A stretch of 35,860 nucleotides of DNA from Planctomycetota bacterium (GCA_021785155.1 JAJYGE010000153.1:1-35860); one strand, 5' to 3'. Shown: positions 8,588-18,210, numbered from the stretch's first letter. Program-made: numbers and translations. The notes: a model not told the origin generated them from the letters alone.

Positions 8588-8627
8588 TGTCATTTTGCGA
8601 CAACATGGTGTCATTTTACGTCATTCT
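8588..8627. promoter_or_regulatory. Phased direct repeats upstream of the PEP-CTERM promoter
   Basis: Three direct copies of a GTCATTyT unit occur at 8588-8596 and 8609-8617 (both TGTCATTTT) and at 8619-8627 (CGTCATTCT). Spacings of 21 and about 10 bases place them on one face of the helix, immediately upstream of the -35 box. This is the layout of an activator site such as those of AraC-type proteins. The regulator is unknown. Confidence 0.4.
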
Positions 8628-8713
8628 GCCATCCGGGATTTAGGCTAACGGCACTGGCGCGGGGAAATCATAAACGCACCGGCTAAAGCACAAACGAAAT
8701 TCCCCCGCATCGC

Positions 8714-8742
8714 TTGACGTTTTTTCACGATGCGGATAAATA
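8714..8742 (+). promoter_or_regulatory. Possible promoter of the GH116 gene
   Basis: TTGACG, 17 bases, TAAATA. The -35 box is good, the -10 box is weak. It would start transcription near 8750, about 50 bases before the GH116 ATG. Confidence 0.35.
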
Positions 8743-8800
8743 CAGCTAAAAGGATGTCAGTTAGCAGAAGCGTTATGTTCTTGGAAAGGCGAAACTTACC

Positions 8801-11800
8801 ATGTCCAATTCAGAAATTGATCAAGTTAAAAGCGATATCTCACGCCGCGGTTTTCTCAAGGTGTTGACGGCCGCTTCCGCAGCCATGGCTCTGGCACCTG
8901 CTCCCAGCGCTACCGCGCAAGCCCATAGCGAGGATATTGGTGTGCCACTGCGCGGAGTCGATGGGAGAATTATTGTGTTTCATCCCCCCATGGCCTCGGG
9001 CATTCCGCTGGGCGGAATGGGAGCCGGCACGTTTGAACTGCGCGCCGACGGCGGCATGTATGAATGGCAGTTATTTAATAATTGGGCGCAGCGGCTGATT
9101 TTGCCCGATACCTTTTTTGCCATCCGGGCCACGGAAAACGGAAAACCCGCCATAACCCGTCGGCTGGAAACCATTCGCCATACGACTAATCCGGGCCAGC
9201 CGGTTAAGAATATTACCTATGAGGGTCGCGCACCGATTGCGCGCCTGCGCTATGATGAACCAGCTTTGCCGGTGGATATATCGTTGACGGCCTGGTCGCC
9301 GCTGATACCGCATCAGCCGCGTGACTCGGGCCTGCCTACCGCGGTTTTTACTTTTGAACTGACCAACCGTTCCGCCTCCGCTGTACAGGCTACGCTTCTT
9401 GGCAGTATGCGTAATGCGGTGGCTTTGAACAATGGTTGGACCGGCACGCAAAACCGCCTGGAACGGGATGCGGCCATGACCTGCATTCACATGAATGGAC
9501 GAATCGATTCGCGGCCATCGGTCATGAGCAAGCCGGTACGAGTGCTGGTACTGCTGGAATCCATGCCCAACCGTGTACAGGAGGTATTAAAAAATACGAC
9601 CAATCTTACGCTGGACACCAGTGTGAATGTCAATAATGCTCCCATCACGCTGCCCTTTGCGACGGCGGATGATCTGGCCAAAAATTATGATGTGATCTGG
9701 CTGGGTGAAATTCCCCGGGCCAGTGTAGCGCTGGGCCACGCCAACATGGCCTTGATTCGTGATGCGGTTCACAAAGGTGTCGGGCTGTTTGTCAGCGGCG
9801 GCTGGGATGCATTCTACGGTAATGATGCCACGCGCTGGGCCCATCTTAACGGTACACCCATCGAACAGGCCCTGCCGGTCACGTTCCGCGATGCTGTGGA
9901 TACCGCCAATGAGACAACCGGGGTTCATGTGGTAAAAAAAGCCGATTTTGTTCTGGGTATGCCGCAGTTACAAACCATCGGTGGATTCAGTCGTATCGCC
10001 GCCCTGAAGCCGCACGCCCAGGTTTTGCTTAAAGCCGATGATGGAACCCCCTTATTAATTACAGGCCATTATGGTAAGGGACGTACGGTCGTGTGGGCTT
10101 GCTCCATCAGCGGCGGCTGGCCTCCGGCCCAATGGACGCAGGCTCCGATGTTTTACGCGGGTTTGCTGGCGCATCTTGCGGGTACCACATTTGCGCCCGG
10201 ATACGGCGTGAATTCTTTTGACGCCTCCAGTGGTGATATGACCTTCGCCGCACTTTCCGCGGATGCTCTTGCCGCCACCCAATGGCGTGATAGTGCGGCG
10301 TTCTGGTCGGAATTTGAAAATCATGGCACGCTACTGGAAGAGGAAGTGGCACCTGACAATACCCGCAACACCGCCCTGGCCTTCGCGCTGAATCTGGCAC
10401 CCGGTGAATCCAAGAAAGCAACGTTTGTCCTGACCTGGTATTTTCCCAATCAGTATGACTATTCCAAAAATGCCAATTTTCTGGGTCATATCTACAACCG
10501 TTGGTTCCATAATTCTATGGAAGTGGCACGGGAAATGGCGGATCGCCACCCCGAACTGTTTCGTCAAACGGCGGCATTCCAGAACGCCCTATATGCCGGC
10601 AGCATGCCGCCGAAAATAAAAGATGCCATCAACGCCCAGCTTACCACCTTAAATAAGGAAACCTGGTGGGTCAAGGACGGTACTTTCGCCGTCTGGGAAG
10701 GCATGGGGTGCTGCGGGTTGCAAACGCTGGATGTGGCTTTTTACGGGTCCAGTACCATTTCTCTCTTGTTTCCGCACCAGCAGAAAACCTCCATGCGGCT
10801 TACCGCCCGCCATCAAAAGCCCGACGGTGAGATGCCTCATTTTTTTGCCGGTACCTTTGAATACCCGGATTCCTGGTTCAAAATTGATCTCATGCCCGCT
10901 TTTGCACTGATGGTTTACCGCGATTACCTTTGGTCCGGCGATCATGGCTACCTGAGGGAAATGTGGCCGGTGATTACCAAAGCCATGGAATATGATCAGA
11001 AAACCGATAAAAACAAAGATTTCCTGCCTGATGACCACGGTGCCGACAGTACCTTTGACGGCTGGCCCATGAATGGTACAACCGCCTATGTTTCCAGCAT
11101 CTGGTTGGCCGGATTGGCGGCGGGCATTCGTATGGCGCGGGTGCTCGGTGATACCAAAACAGAAGCCAATTACACACGATGGCTGGAAAAAGGAAAAAAG
11201 AGTTTTGAATCCGAATTATGGAATGGGCATTATTATCAGATGGCCCGTGATATCAAAACCGGAACCGAAAATACCGGTATTCTTTTGGCCGGTACCGTCG
11301 GCCAGTGGTTTGCCGATCTGTGTGACCTGGGAGATATTTTGCCGCGCGAACATGTCACCGCGCATAATCTGGCGGCCTTTCATTATTGCCGACAGAAAAC
11401 CCGCCCTGGAATGCCCTATGTTAATCCCCATGACGGCATTGCCTACATCAACGGATTCTGGCCACACGGCGGAACTCCGGAAGGTGAAGGCCAGTGGAGC
11501 GGCCCGTGGACCGGCATTGAATATATGTTTTCTTCATCGCTGGCCTATTTAAATCAAACGGATCTTGCCACCACCGTAACCACGGATGTATATGATCGCT
11601 ATGTCCATTGCCGGGCACCGTGGGATCACATTGAATGTGGAGAACATTATTTCCGTCCGCTAAGTGTCTGGACTGTGTTGCTGGGCTTGCAGGGGTTCCG
11701 TTGGGATGCCATCCGTCGCTCACTGGGATTTACGCCGCGCATTTCCGAAACCGATCATCGGTCGCTTTTCTGTACTGCCGCCGGTTGGGGTGAATACTAT

Positions 11801-12049
11801 GCCCGGACCACCGGTGGGCGGCGAGTGCATCGGGTGGTACATCAGGCGGGGCGACTGGCTTTGTCGGAATTTACCATTGGTCTTTCGCCGGCCGAGGGAA
11901 ATTCTCCGCTGACGGATCTTCAGGTTTTGCTGGACAACCAGCCGCTTACGGTGTCAGGCGCGGTGGTCCATAACCGTGCTGTGATTACTTTCAAGCATCC
12001 ATTGCGCATGAAAGAATCTTCGAGTTTGGTTATCTCCTGGAAAGCCTAA
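8801..12049 (+). CDS. GH116 (GBA2-like) glycosidase with inserted glutamine-amidotransferase-like domain, Tat-exported
   Basis: 1082 aa, Tat signal SRRGFLK at residues 14-20. The N-terminal GBA2-type beta-sandwich (IPLGGMGAGTFELRADG near 67-83) is interrupted at about 245-460 by a Rossmann-like segment (VRVLVLLE; YDVIWLGEIP; VGLFVSGGWDAFYG; GKGRTVVWACS) that resembles putative glutamine amidotransferases of the DUF1355 type. The sandwich resumes near 465 and is followed by the (alpha/alpha)6 DUF608 barrel. WEGMGC holds the likely nucleophile E633 and TFDGWPMNG the likely acid/base D753, by analogy with GBA2. Family members cleave beta-glucosides, beta-xylosides or glucosylceramide. The extra segment accounts for the larger size compared with about 800-900 aa bacterial relatives. 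It converges with the regulator gene, 29 bases apart. Confidence 0.9.
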   Translation: MSNSEIDQVKSDISRRGFLKVLTAASAAMALAPAPSATAQAHSEDIGVPLRGVDGRIIVFHPPMASGIPLGGMGAGTFELRADGGMYEWQLFNNWAQRLILPDTFFAIRATENGKPAITRRLETIRHTTNPGQPVKNITYEGRAPIARLRYDEPALPVDISLTAWSPLIPHQPRDSGLPTAVFTFELTNRSASAVQATLLGSMRNAVALNNGWTGTQNRLERDAAMTCIHMNGRIDSRPSVMSKPVRVLVLLESMPNRVQEVLKNTTNLTLDTSVNVNNAPITLPFATADDLAKNYDVIWLGEIPRASVALGHANMALIRDAVHKGVGLFVSGGWDAFYGNDATRWAHLNGTPIEQALPVTFRDAVDTANETTGVHVVKKADFVLGMPQLQTIGGFSRIAALKPHAQVLLKADDGTPLLITGHYGKGRTVVWACSISGGWPPAQWTQAPMFYAGLLAHLAGTTFAPGYGVNSFDASSGDMTFAALSADALAATQWRDSAAFWSEFENHGTLLEEEVAPDNTRNTALAFALNLAPGESKKATFVLTWYFPNQYDYSKNANFLGHIYNRWFHNSMEVAREMADRHPELFRQTAAFQNALYAGSMPPKIKDAINAQLTTLNKETWWVKDGTFAVWEGMGCCGLQTLDVAFYGSSTISLLFPHQQKTSMRLTARHQKPDGEMPHFFAGTFEYPDSWFKIDLMPAFALMVYRDYLWSGDHGYLREMWPVITKAMEYDQKTDKNKDFLPDDHGADSTFDGWPMNGTTAYVSSIWLAGLAAGIRMARVLGDTKTEANYTRWLEKGKKSFESELWNGHYYQMARDIKTGTENTGILLAGTVGQWFADLCDLGDILPREHVTAHNLAAFHYCRQKTRPGMPYVNPHDGIAYINGFWPHGGTPEGEGQWSGPWTGIEYMFSSSLAYLNQTDLATTVTTDVYDRYVHCRAPWDHIECGEHYFRPLSVWTVLLGLQGFRWDAIRRSLGFTPRISETDHRSLFCTAAGWGEYYARTTGGRRVHRVVHQAGRLALSEFTIGLSPAEGNSPLTDLQVLLDNQPLTVSGAVVHNRAVITFKHPLRMKESSSLVISWKA

Positions 12050-12078
12050 AAAGGGCGATCATATTGAATAAGCGGATA

Positions 12079-13230
12079 CTAATTGTCGCGAAATTTTCGT
12101 CGATAGGCACTGGCGGAAAGTTTCATTTCACGGCGGAAAACCACGGCCATCGTTCTGGCGTCACAAAAGCCCGATTGAATCGCCACCCGGCTTATTTTCA
12201 AAGTTGAGGTTCGCAGCAGCAGCTTGGCCCGCTCCAGGCGGCATCGACGAATCTCATCGGCGGGACTGCGACCGAGGGCTGACGTAAAACGTCGTTCCAG
12301 TGTTCGTCGTGACACGGGAATATCGCGGAGAAGCGTTTTCACGCTTAACGCTTCACCCGCCTTTGAATGGATCAGTTGCAACGCCTGGGCTACTTCCGGG
12401 TCCTCAATGGCGGTAATGTCCGTGGAGCGACGGGCCACAATTCTCAGCGGTGGAATTTGGATGGCGCGGAACGACGGTTGTTTCCTCTGCATCATCTTAT
12501 CCAGAAGGGCAGCCGCCTCATAGCCGATCCGGTCACAATCCTGCATGATACTGGACAGTGGCGGGGTAGCCATTTCGCATAAAATATCGTCATCATCGAC
12601 ACCCAAAACCGCCACCTGTTCCGGAACGTGCAGACCATTTTCCCGGCACGCGGCCAAAATATGACGTGCGGGCAGATCATCGCTGGCCATTACCGCCAGC
12701 GGTCGCGGGAGTCCAGCCAGCCACTGATGTAAACGCGGCATTGCTTTGTCAAGACTTAGCGTATGTGAAGCTTCTTGCGTGGCGGCGGTAAATCCAGCTT
12801 TTTTCAAAGCGCCGCCAAAACCGTTTTTCCGCTGCCGCGACCACCGAAATTGACTGGTTCCATAATAGGCAAAGTTGCGGAAGCCCTTATCTAGAAAAAA
12901 ACGGGCACCCATTTCACCGATGAGTAGATCATTGCTGCATACCATGGCAATTCGCTGGATCGGGAGACCCTGGTTGATTGCGACCACCGGAATGCCCATT
13001 GCTTGCGTAGTGCGCGCAATACGCATGTCAGCTGCATCGTTCAAAGCGGTAATTAACCCAGTGTATTGCAGTTTCAGCGGATGTGGAGATCGCGCCAACG
13101 GCATACCCTGATATTCCACGAAGTTCCATGCGGTGTGGGTTTGGCAGTAACGGATTATTCCCCGGACAATGCGCCGCTGTGCACCGCCCTCAATGCCAAT
13201 ATTTATAGCCACTGTGAACCGCCTGGTCAT
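12079..13230 (-). CDS. XylR-type transcription regulator (LacI-like sensor plus AraC HTH)
   Basis: 383 aa. Residues about 5-270 resemble a periplasmic-binding-protein/LacI sensor domain: RRIVRGIIRYCQ near the start, GARFFLDKGFRNFAYYG, PLAVMASDDLPARHILAACRENGLHVPEQVAVLGVDDDDILCEMATPPLSSI. Residues about 285-383 are an AraC-type double helix-turn-helix (VKTLLRDIPVSRRTLERRF; ISRVAIQSGFCDARTMAVVFRREM). This arrangement is that of XylR, which binds a sugar and activates sugar-utilisation genes. In planctomycetes many such paralogues sit beside glycoside hydrolase genes. Here the likely target is the neighbouring convergent GH116 gene or the PEP-CTERM promoter; the ligand is unknown. A hairpin terminator lies between it and the upstream HEAT gene, so its own promoter must be close to or overlap that hairpin. 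Confidence 0.9.
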   Translation of the reverse strand: MTRRFTVAINIGIEGGAQRRIVRGIIRYCQTHTAWNFVEYQGMPLARSPHPLKLQYTGLITALNDAADMRIARTTQAMGIPVVAINQGLPIQRIAMVCSNDLLIGEMGARFFLDKGFRNFAYYGTSQFRWSRQRKNGFGGALKKAGFTAATQEASHTLSLDKAMPRLHQWLAGLPRPLAVMASDDLPARHILAACRENGLHVPEQVAVLGVDDDDILCEMATPPLSSIMQDCDRIGYEAAALLDKMMQRKQPSFRAIQIPPLRIVARRSTDITAIEDPEVAQALQLIHSKAGEALSVKTLLRDIPVSRRTLERRFTSALGRSPADEIRRCRLERAKLLLRTSTLKISRVAIQSGFCDARTMAVVFRREMKLSASAYRRKFRDN

Positions 13231-13253
13231 AACGCTTGCATCCCTTTATACAG

Positions 13254-13287
13254 AAAAGAGCCGGAGATTTATATCTCCGGCTCTTTT
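13254..13287 (-). terminator. Strong hairpin terminator after the HEAT-repeat gene
   Basis: A perfect 15-bp stem (13254-13268 with 13273-13287, core GAGCCGGAGAT) and a four-base loop; the stem ends in TTTT followed by C and T-rich sequence when read leftwards. It lies 26 bases past the HEAT gene stop and 24 bases before the regulator start. AAAA/TTTT flanks make it potentially bidirectional. Confidence 0.8.
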
Positions 13288-13312
13288 CTTTTGAAGTATA
13301 TGGTCCGCTTTT

Positions 13313-15625
13313 TCAGCGAATCTGCTGGAGAATCAATTTCGACGCTTCATTGCCGGGCACATTTAACGCGCCCAGTGTTTCCGCCGCCGCGGACCGTATC
13401 TTGGAATTGGTGGCATGGGAGACTTCATGAATGAGACTGTCAATCTGCGAACGACTGAGATGATTGCCCAGATTGCGGGCTGATTGCGCCAAACTCATGT
13501 AAAGCGCATAACGAACCGCTTCCGGAGCGGACGGACTGTTAAGTGCCGCATGGGCCAGGAGTTGTTGCGCTTCCGGATTGTGAAACTGCCCCAACGTTTC
13601 CGCCACCGCGATAATGACGTTATTATCCGCAGACCGCAATGCCAGCTTCAAGGCGGGCATGGCCTTATTGACATCGTAGATGCAGGCCCGATTCATGGCC
13701 ATGCGTTTTAATTCGTGCGCTGCGCGTAATGCGAAAGCGGTGGATTGTTTACTGCTTATAACGTGGCTGCCCAATCGTGTCATAATGTCACTGAAGGCCT
13801 GCTGAATCGTGCTTGCCGTGGCAGCGGTTGGAATTTCACCGATGGTGCGATCATTGATAAATTCCGCCCGGAGCCGCGGTAAATCGGATGCCGATCCCAT
13901 GACCAGTGTCGGGGTGTATCGCAACCGATAGTCGGTGGCCGCATACTGCTGGTATTCCACCACCGTCTTTGCATCCGGCAAAATGACCAGGTCAATATAC
14001 GGTACGCCCATAGATTCGTTAACCGCTTGGGCCATGGTCGCGGCATCCATGACATGATAGCTCTTCCGCAGACGCGCTTTCATCTCATTACGGATCTGAA
14101 TATCGGCATCAACCAGTAGCAGTACCGGTTTGGTGGATTGGGCGATAGCTTCCGCGAGTGTGGGTATAACTTCATCTGATCCGACAAACGTCTTGCTGGG
14201 ATTGGCGTTGGCCAGAGCGCTGGCTGCTTCAAATCGCACGACCGGGTCCGGATACGCCAAAGCCCGAATCAGGGGAGTCGGATTTCTTCCGGCACCCACC
14301 ATGCCATCCAGACCGCTGGTCTGCTGCAGTGCGTCCAGAGTTTTGAGTACCAGGGGGCTGTTTTCCGCCTGCAAGGCGATATCAAGAACCGAATTAAGAT
14401 AACGCGGGCCGGCGGCTACGGCATAGTAATGAGCATCCGGATGCCCGGCCTTGATGGTTGGATCAGATGCGCCGGCGGGCAAATCAACTTCGCGCCGCAA
14501 ATTGGCCGCCAGCCAGAGGCTGATTGCGGCGGAATTACTCGGGTCCAATTTCAGCGCCGCTTCACAGGCTCGCATGGTTTGAATGTCTTTCCATATTGGC
14601 GTGGGCACCGGTACCCCCACCACATTGTTCAAGCCCGGATCGTAATACCATATCGGGTTGGTGGCTTCATTGGGGTAATTGGGGGCCATGGATGGTTCGT
14701 TGTGATAATAGGCCTCCGCCAGCCACAGATAAAGCTGTGCGGCATTGAGTTGGGAAAACCGCCCGGCAGGGTCGATTTTTGAAATGGCAATATCCGCGGC
14801 CTTTTTCAAATCCGGTGGAGAGGCCTTGGCGGACGCAAGTTGCTTGAGGTAAGGCAATGCCTGGGGATATCCGATGTTGCCAAGAACTTGGACAATTTCA
14901 ATTTTTTCAGGGGTCGAAGGGGTGGCCAATTGGCAGACCAGCGGATTAATCAACTGTTTGCCGATGCTGCTCATCATCTGCACAATCGGTGAGCCGTAGC
15001 TGGCATGGGACGGGCTGTTCAAATATTGAATAAAGAAGGGCGCTGAAAATTCGCCGGCGGCATATAGCCGCTGGCGGGAAACGACGAATGCACGCGGACT
15101 GTCTACCATAACTTTAATGGCTTGGACGATGCGCGCCGGATTACGCGCCACAGCCAGATGGCCCTTTTCCAGCAGAGCCGATATTGCCGCCGATATTTTT
15201 TTCAGCGGCTTGTTTTGTTGATTACCGATAAGGATTTCCGATACATCGCGCCCATTGGCGGCGGCATCGAAAACGTGCAGCGCTTCCACCGGCGATGGGT
15301 GGGCGGTTAAAAATGCCTCGCCGCAGTCATGCGCCAGTTGTTCCTTGCCCAGCAGTGAATAATGCAGGAATAGATCGGCGTCGTTGACCAGCTTGGCCGG
15401 CGGTGCGGATGCCTGCATCATGGCGGGCGCTTGTTGTGCCTCTGTCGGTACCGTGGTGGCGAACGCCGAGACGGCCAGTGCGGTCGTAACCGCCACCGCG
15501 ACGGCTATTCGCCGCATCATGCGATTTTTCCTGTCGCAACGAGGTGTTGGACATGCGGACGCCGCAGCGCCTGTCAGGATCTGGTAATGCTGTTGAACCA
15601 CTTGAGTAGACCGCGATTTGAGCAT
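13313..15625 (-). CDS. Exported HEAT-repeat protein with a receiver-like segment
   Basis: 770 aa from the ATG at 15625, which has GGAGG four bases upstream. A second start at 15520 (MMRRIAVAVAVTTALAV, AGGA eight bases upstream) would place a normal Sec signal at the very N-terminus and is equally credible. Helical HEAT/TPR-type repeats cover much of the protein (IVQVLGNIGYPQALPYLKQLA; VRFEAASALANA; VIIAVAETLGQFHNPEAQQLL; IRSAAAETLGALNVPG). Residues about 496-620 instead look like a degenerate response-regulator receiver fold: PVLLLVDADIQIRNEMKARL, then YIDLVILPD where the phospho-Asp is expected, then TPTLVMGSAS. HEAT proteins are scaffolds; the partner is unknown. It ends at a strong terminator and reads divergently from the helicase gene. 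Confidence 0.8.
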   Translation of the reverse strand: MLKSRSTQVVQQHYQILTGAAASACPTPRCDRKNRMMRRIAVAVAVTTALAVSAFATTVPTEAQQAPAMMQASAPPAKLVNDADLFLHYSLLGKEQLAHDCGEAFLTAHPSPVEALHVFDAAANGRDVSEILIGNQQNKPLKKISAAISALLEKGHLAVARNPARIVQAIKVMVDSPRAFVVSRQRLYAAGEFSAPFFIQYLNSPSHASYGSPIVQMMSSIGKQLINPLVCQLATPSTPEKIEIVQVLGNIGYPQALPYLKQLASAKASPPDLKKAADIAISKIDPAGRFSQLNAAQLYLWLAEAYYHNEPSMAPNYPNEATNPIWYYDPGLNNVVGVPVPTPIWKDIQTMRACEAALKLDPSNSAAISLWLAANLRREVDLPAGASDPTIKAGHPDAHYYAVAAGPRYLNSVLDIALQAENSPLVLKTLDALQQTSGLDGMVGAGRNPTPLIRALAYPDPVVRFEAASALANANPSKTFVGSDEVIPTLAEAIAQSTKPVLLLVDADIQIRNEMKARLRKSYHVMDAATMAQAVNESMGVPYIDLVILPDAKTVVEYQQYAATDYRLRYTPTLVMGSASDLPRLRAEFINDRTIGEIPTAATASTIQQAFSDIMTRLGSHVISSKQSTAFALRAAHELKRMAMNRACIYDVNKAMPALKLALRSADNNVIIAVAETLGQFHNPEAQQLLAHAALNSPSAPEAVRYALYMSLAQSARNLGNHLSRSQIDSLIHEVSHATNSKIRSAAAETLGALNVPGNEASKLILQQIR

Positions 15626-15947
15626 AAAGCCTCCGAAATATCCTGTGTGTTCTATATATGTATGGAGCCGGTGTTACCCGCTCCGCCTATTTAGCTTCCC
15701 CGGTTACATCGGCCTGACAGATCCGCGGCACGCCTGCCAACTGCCTACCTCATGGTGCCGTTCGCTCCAGCCGCAGCGCCATCGCGCCCGTTTGTGCCGT
15801 GGCCAAAAATGGAACCTTCCCTGCCACGACGGGTGCCGATTATAGACCACTGGTGCGGGGTGTCAAAGAAAAAAGCATGGGAGAATCCGAAATCTGGAAT
15901 CCTGGAAACCCCAATGCGGCCCCTTCAACGCCCCCGGCACTCCGGTT
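15626..15947. other. Divergent intergenic region, no gene seen
   Basis: 322 bases between the HEAT-repeat and helicase starts. No coding frame with family character. A short degenerate run (gaatccgaaatctggaatcc, 15893-15912) belongs to the same low-complexity type as the pseudopilin leader. A minus-strand ATATATAG near 15650 could be a -10 region for the HEAT gene but no convincing -35 box was found. Confidence 0.4.
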
Positions 15948-18146
15948 ATGCTTGAGAAAATGAATACCGATGCACGTCAATTTCTCTCTCCGGATGGCCC
16001 TGTAGCCCGCCGTCTAAGGAATTTTGAACTCCGCCCGGAACAGGTGGAAATGGCCGCTTCAGTGGATGAGGCCTTTGAAAATAACCGCCATCTCGTGGCC
16101 GAAGCGGGGACGGGCGTGGGAAAATCATTCGCTTATCTGATTCCCGCAATCCGGCAGGTGGTGGAACGCAACCGACGGGTGGTTATTTCCACCCATACCA
16201 TCAGTCTGCAGGAACAACTCATTGAAAAGGATATTCCATTTTTAAGAGCGGTGGGGGGGCAGGAATTTTCCGCGGTGCTCTGTAAAGGCCGGGGAAATTA
16301 TCTCTGTCAGCGCCGTCTGGAACAGTCCTTGTCAAAAATGGAAGTTCTTTTCCCCGATGTGCGGCAACGCGATGATCTGGAAATGATTCAGCGCTGGAGC
16401 GAAACCACCACCGACGGCTCGCTGTCTTCTCTGCCCCGACAACCCATGTGGCAAACCTGGGATAAGGTCGCCGCCGAGCATGGCAACTGCATGGGGCGGA
16501 GGTGCAAATATTATGACGGCTGCTTTTATCAGGCCAGCCGGCGGAGAATTCAACATGGTCAGATATTGATTTGCAACCACGCGATGTTTTTTGCCGATCT
16601 GGCCTTACGCCGTGTCGGTTCGGGCATCCTGCCAAAATATGATCTGGTGGTGCTGGATGAAGCCCACACCATGGAGGCCGTGGCCGCGGATCATCTGGGG
16701 TTGAAAGTTTCCGAGTCACAGATCGAATACTTGCTGGGCAATCTCCTAAGCGCCCGGCAGGATCGTGGCTTTCTCATGTCGCTCAATGCCATGCTGGCTG
16801 AAGGGGCAAAATTGTCCGTGGTCCATGCCCGCGCCGCCGCGGAATGCTTTTTTGAAAACCTCGCCCGGTGGAAAAAAGACAAAGCCCCCTCCAATGGCCG
16901 CATCCGAGATAAGGGCATTGTTGAAAATAATCTTTCATCGGCTCTCGATGCCCTGGAAAAATCGCTCCGCGTTATCCTCCATGAGCTTACCCGGCAGGGC
17001 AATTTTGAATTCTCTGAGGTCAGCGATGATCCCTCCGAGGGCACGCCCGCTACCGGTAAAAAGCAGCAAATTGAGCGCGATATCTTCGAGCTTACCAGTC
17101 TGGCCAACCGCTGCCATGCTCAGTCCGTTACCGTAAAAGCCCTGTTGGAACAGGAACAGCCCGAGTCCGTTTATTGGATTGAGGAAACCGGAAAGACCTA
17201 TCGGAAAATGGCGCTGAATTCCAGCCCCGTGGATGTCGCGGGGCATCTGAAAGCCAATTTGTTTAATTCTGATCAGATTAAATCCGTGATTCTCACGAGC
17301 GCCACATTGGCGGTGGGGCGGGGCGACAGTCAATCAAAGAGCAATCTTCAGAGATCAAAACAAAAGGATGGGGAATCAGAGGTGGAAGTGGAAAGTAAAA
17401 ATTCCGAATCTAAAATCTTAAATTCAAGATCTCAAATTTCAGACGCGGCCAAGCCGCCCGAAAAAGGCGAATCCCCTTTCGCTTTTTTCCGTAAACGTAT
17501 CGGCCTGGATTCCGGTGATGAAATTCAGCTTGGATCGCCCTTTGATTATCCTAATCAGGCCACGCTCTATCTGGAAACCAACCTGCCGGACCCGGAAGAG
17601 CCGGCGTTTCTGAATGCGGCTATGGATCGGGCGATGCACTACATCCGCCAAAGTCAGGGGCGGGCGTTTATTCTGTTCACCAGCTACGCCAGTTTGGGCA
17701 AAGCGGCAAAAATTTTACGTCCGGAATTATCCGCACTGGGATATCCCATGCTGGTGCATGGTGGAGAACTCACGCGCGGTCAGCTTTTGGCGCAGTTTAA
17801 GGCGGAAGATCACAGTGTGCTTTTGGGCACGGACTCCTTCTGGCAGGGTGTGGATGTTCCCGGCGAATCACTATCAAATGTCATTATCACGCGCCTGCCA
17901 TTTTCCGTTCCAGATAAACCCATTGTTGAAGCAAGGATCGAATCCATCAAAGCCGCCGGTGGCCAGCCGTTCAAAGAGTATTCCATTCCCGAAGCGGTGA
18001 TAAAATTCCGCCAGGGTTTTGGTCGTTTGATCCGCACACGGCAGGATAAAGGAATTGTGGTGGTACTGGACAAACGCATCGTCACCCGCAGCTATGGCCG
18101 ATCGTTCCTGGAATCTCTGCCGCCCTGCCGTGTCGTGCGGGTTTAG
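15948..18146 (+). CDS. dinG: DinG/XPD-type iron-sulfur ATP-dependent DNA helicase
   Basis: 732 aa. Walker A is [10 protein letters not shown] (51-60). Four Cys for a 4Fe-4S cluster are at 120, 181, 186 and 192 ([17 protein letters not shown]). The DEAH box is at 237-240 ([10 protein letters not shown]). Helicase domain 2 has [55 protein letters not shown] and the arginine-finger motif [22 protein letters not shown]. The family unwinds DNA 5' to 3' and helps at R-loops and damaged forks. About 47 residues between SATLAVG and FAFFRKRIG (about 459-505) are Ser/Lys/Glu rich, absent from the usual spacing there, and match intergenic repeat DNA. No clear Shine-Dalgarno at the ATG; an internal ATG at 15960 preceded by TTGAGA is an alternative. 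Confidence 0.92.
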   Translation: MLEKMNTDARQFLSPDGPVARRLRNFELRPEQVEMAASVDEAFENNRHLVAEAGTGVGKSFAYLIPAIRQVVERNRRVVISTHTISLQEQLIEKDIPFLRAVGGQEFSAVLCKGRGNYLCQRRLEQSLSKMEVLFPDVRQRDDLEMIQRWSETTTDGSLSSLPRQPMWQTWDKVAAEHGNCMGRRCKYYDGCFYQASRRRIQHGQILICNHAMFFADLALRRVGSGILPKYDLVVLDEAHTMEAVAADHLGLKVSESQIEYLLGNLLSARQDRGFLMSLNAMLAEGAKLSVVHARAAAECFFENLARWKKDKAPSNGRIRDKGIVENNLSSALDALEKSLRVILHELTRQGNFEFSEVSDDPSEGTPATGKKQQIERDIFELTSLANRCHAQSVTVKALLEQEQPESVYWIEETGKTYRKMALNSSPVDVAGHLKANLFNSDQIKSVILTSATLAVGRGDSQSKSNLQRSKQKDGESEVEVESKNSESKILNSRSQISDAAKPPEKGESPFAFFRKRIGLDSGDEIQLGSPFDYPNQATLYLETNLPDPEEPAFLNAAMDRAMHYIRQSQGRAFILFTSYASLGKAAKILRPELSALGYPMLVHGGELTRGQLLAQFKAEDHSVLLGTDSFWQGVDVPGESLSNVIITRLPFSVPDKPIVEARIESIKAAGGQPFKEYSIPEAVIKFRQGFGRLIRTRQDKGIVVVLDKRIVTRSYGRSFLESLPPCRVVRV
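17325..17466 (+). repeat. Low-complexity repeat insertion inside the helicase gene
   Basis: This in-frame A-rich stretch contains aattccgaatctaaaatc, then aaattcaagatctcaaattt, then cagac. The last part closely matches the AAATTTGAAATCTCAAATTT core found in the intergenic repeats at 28951-28975 and 33868-33891. Its composition differs sharply from the flanking gene. Confidence 0.6.
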
Positions 18147-18191
18147 AGGAGCGTGGCAATTTTTTCGGGCGACCTCATCCGTGATGTTAGC

Positions 18192-18210
18192 CGGCACATT
18201 TAATGTGCCG
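18192..18210 (+). terminator. Possible hairpin after the helicase gene
   Basis: CGGCACA at 18192-18198 pairs with TGTGCCG at 18204-18210, and the loop bases can pair further. There is no T tract, so intrinsic termination is uncertain. It lies 45 bases past the dinG stop. Confidence 0.35.
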
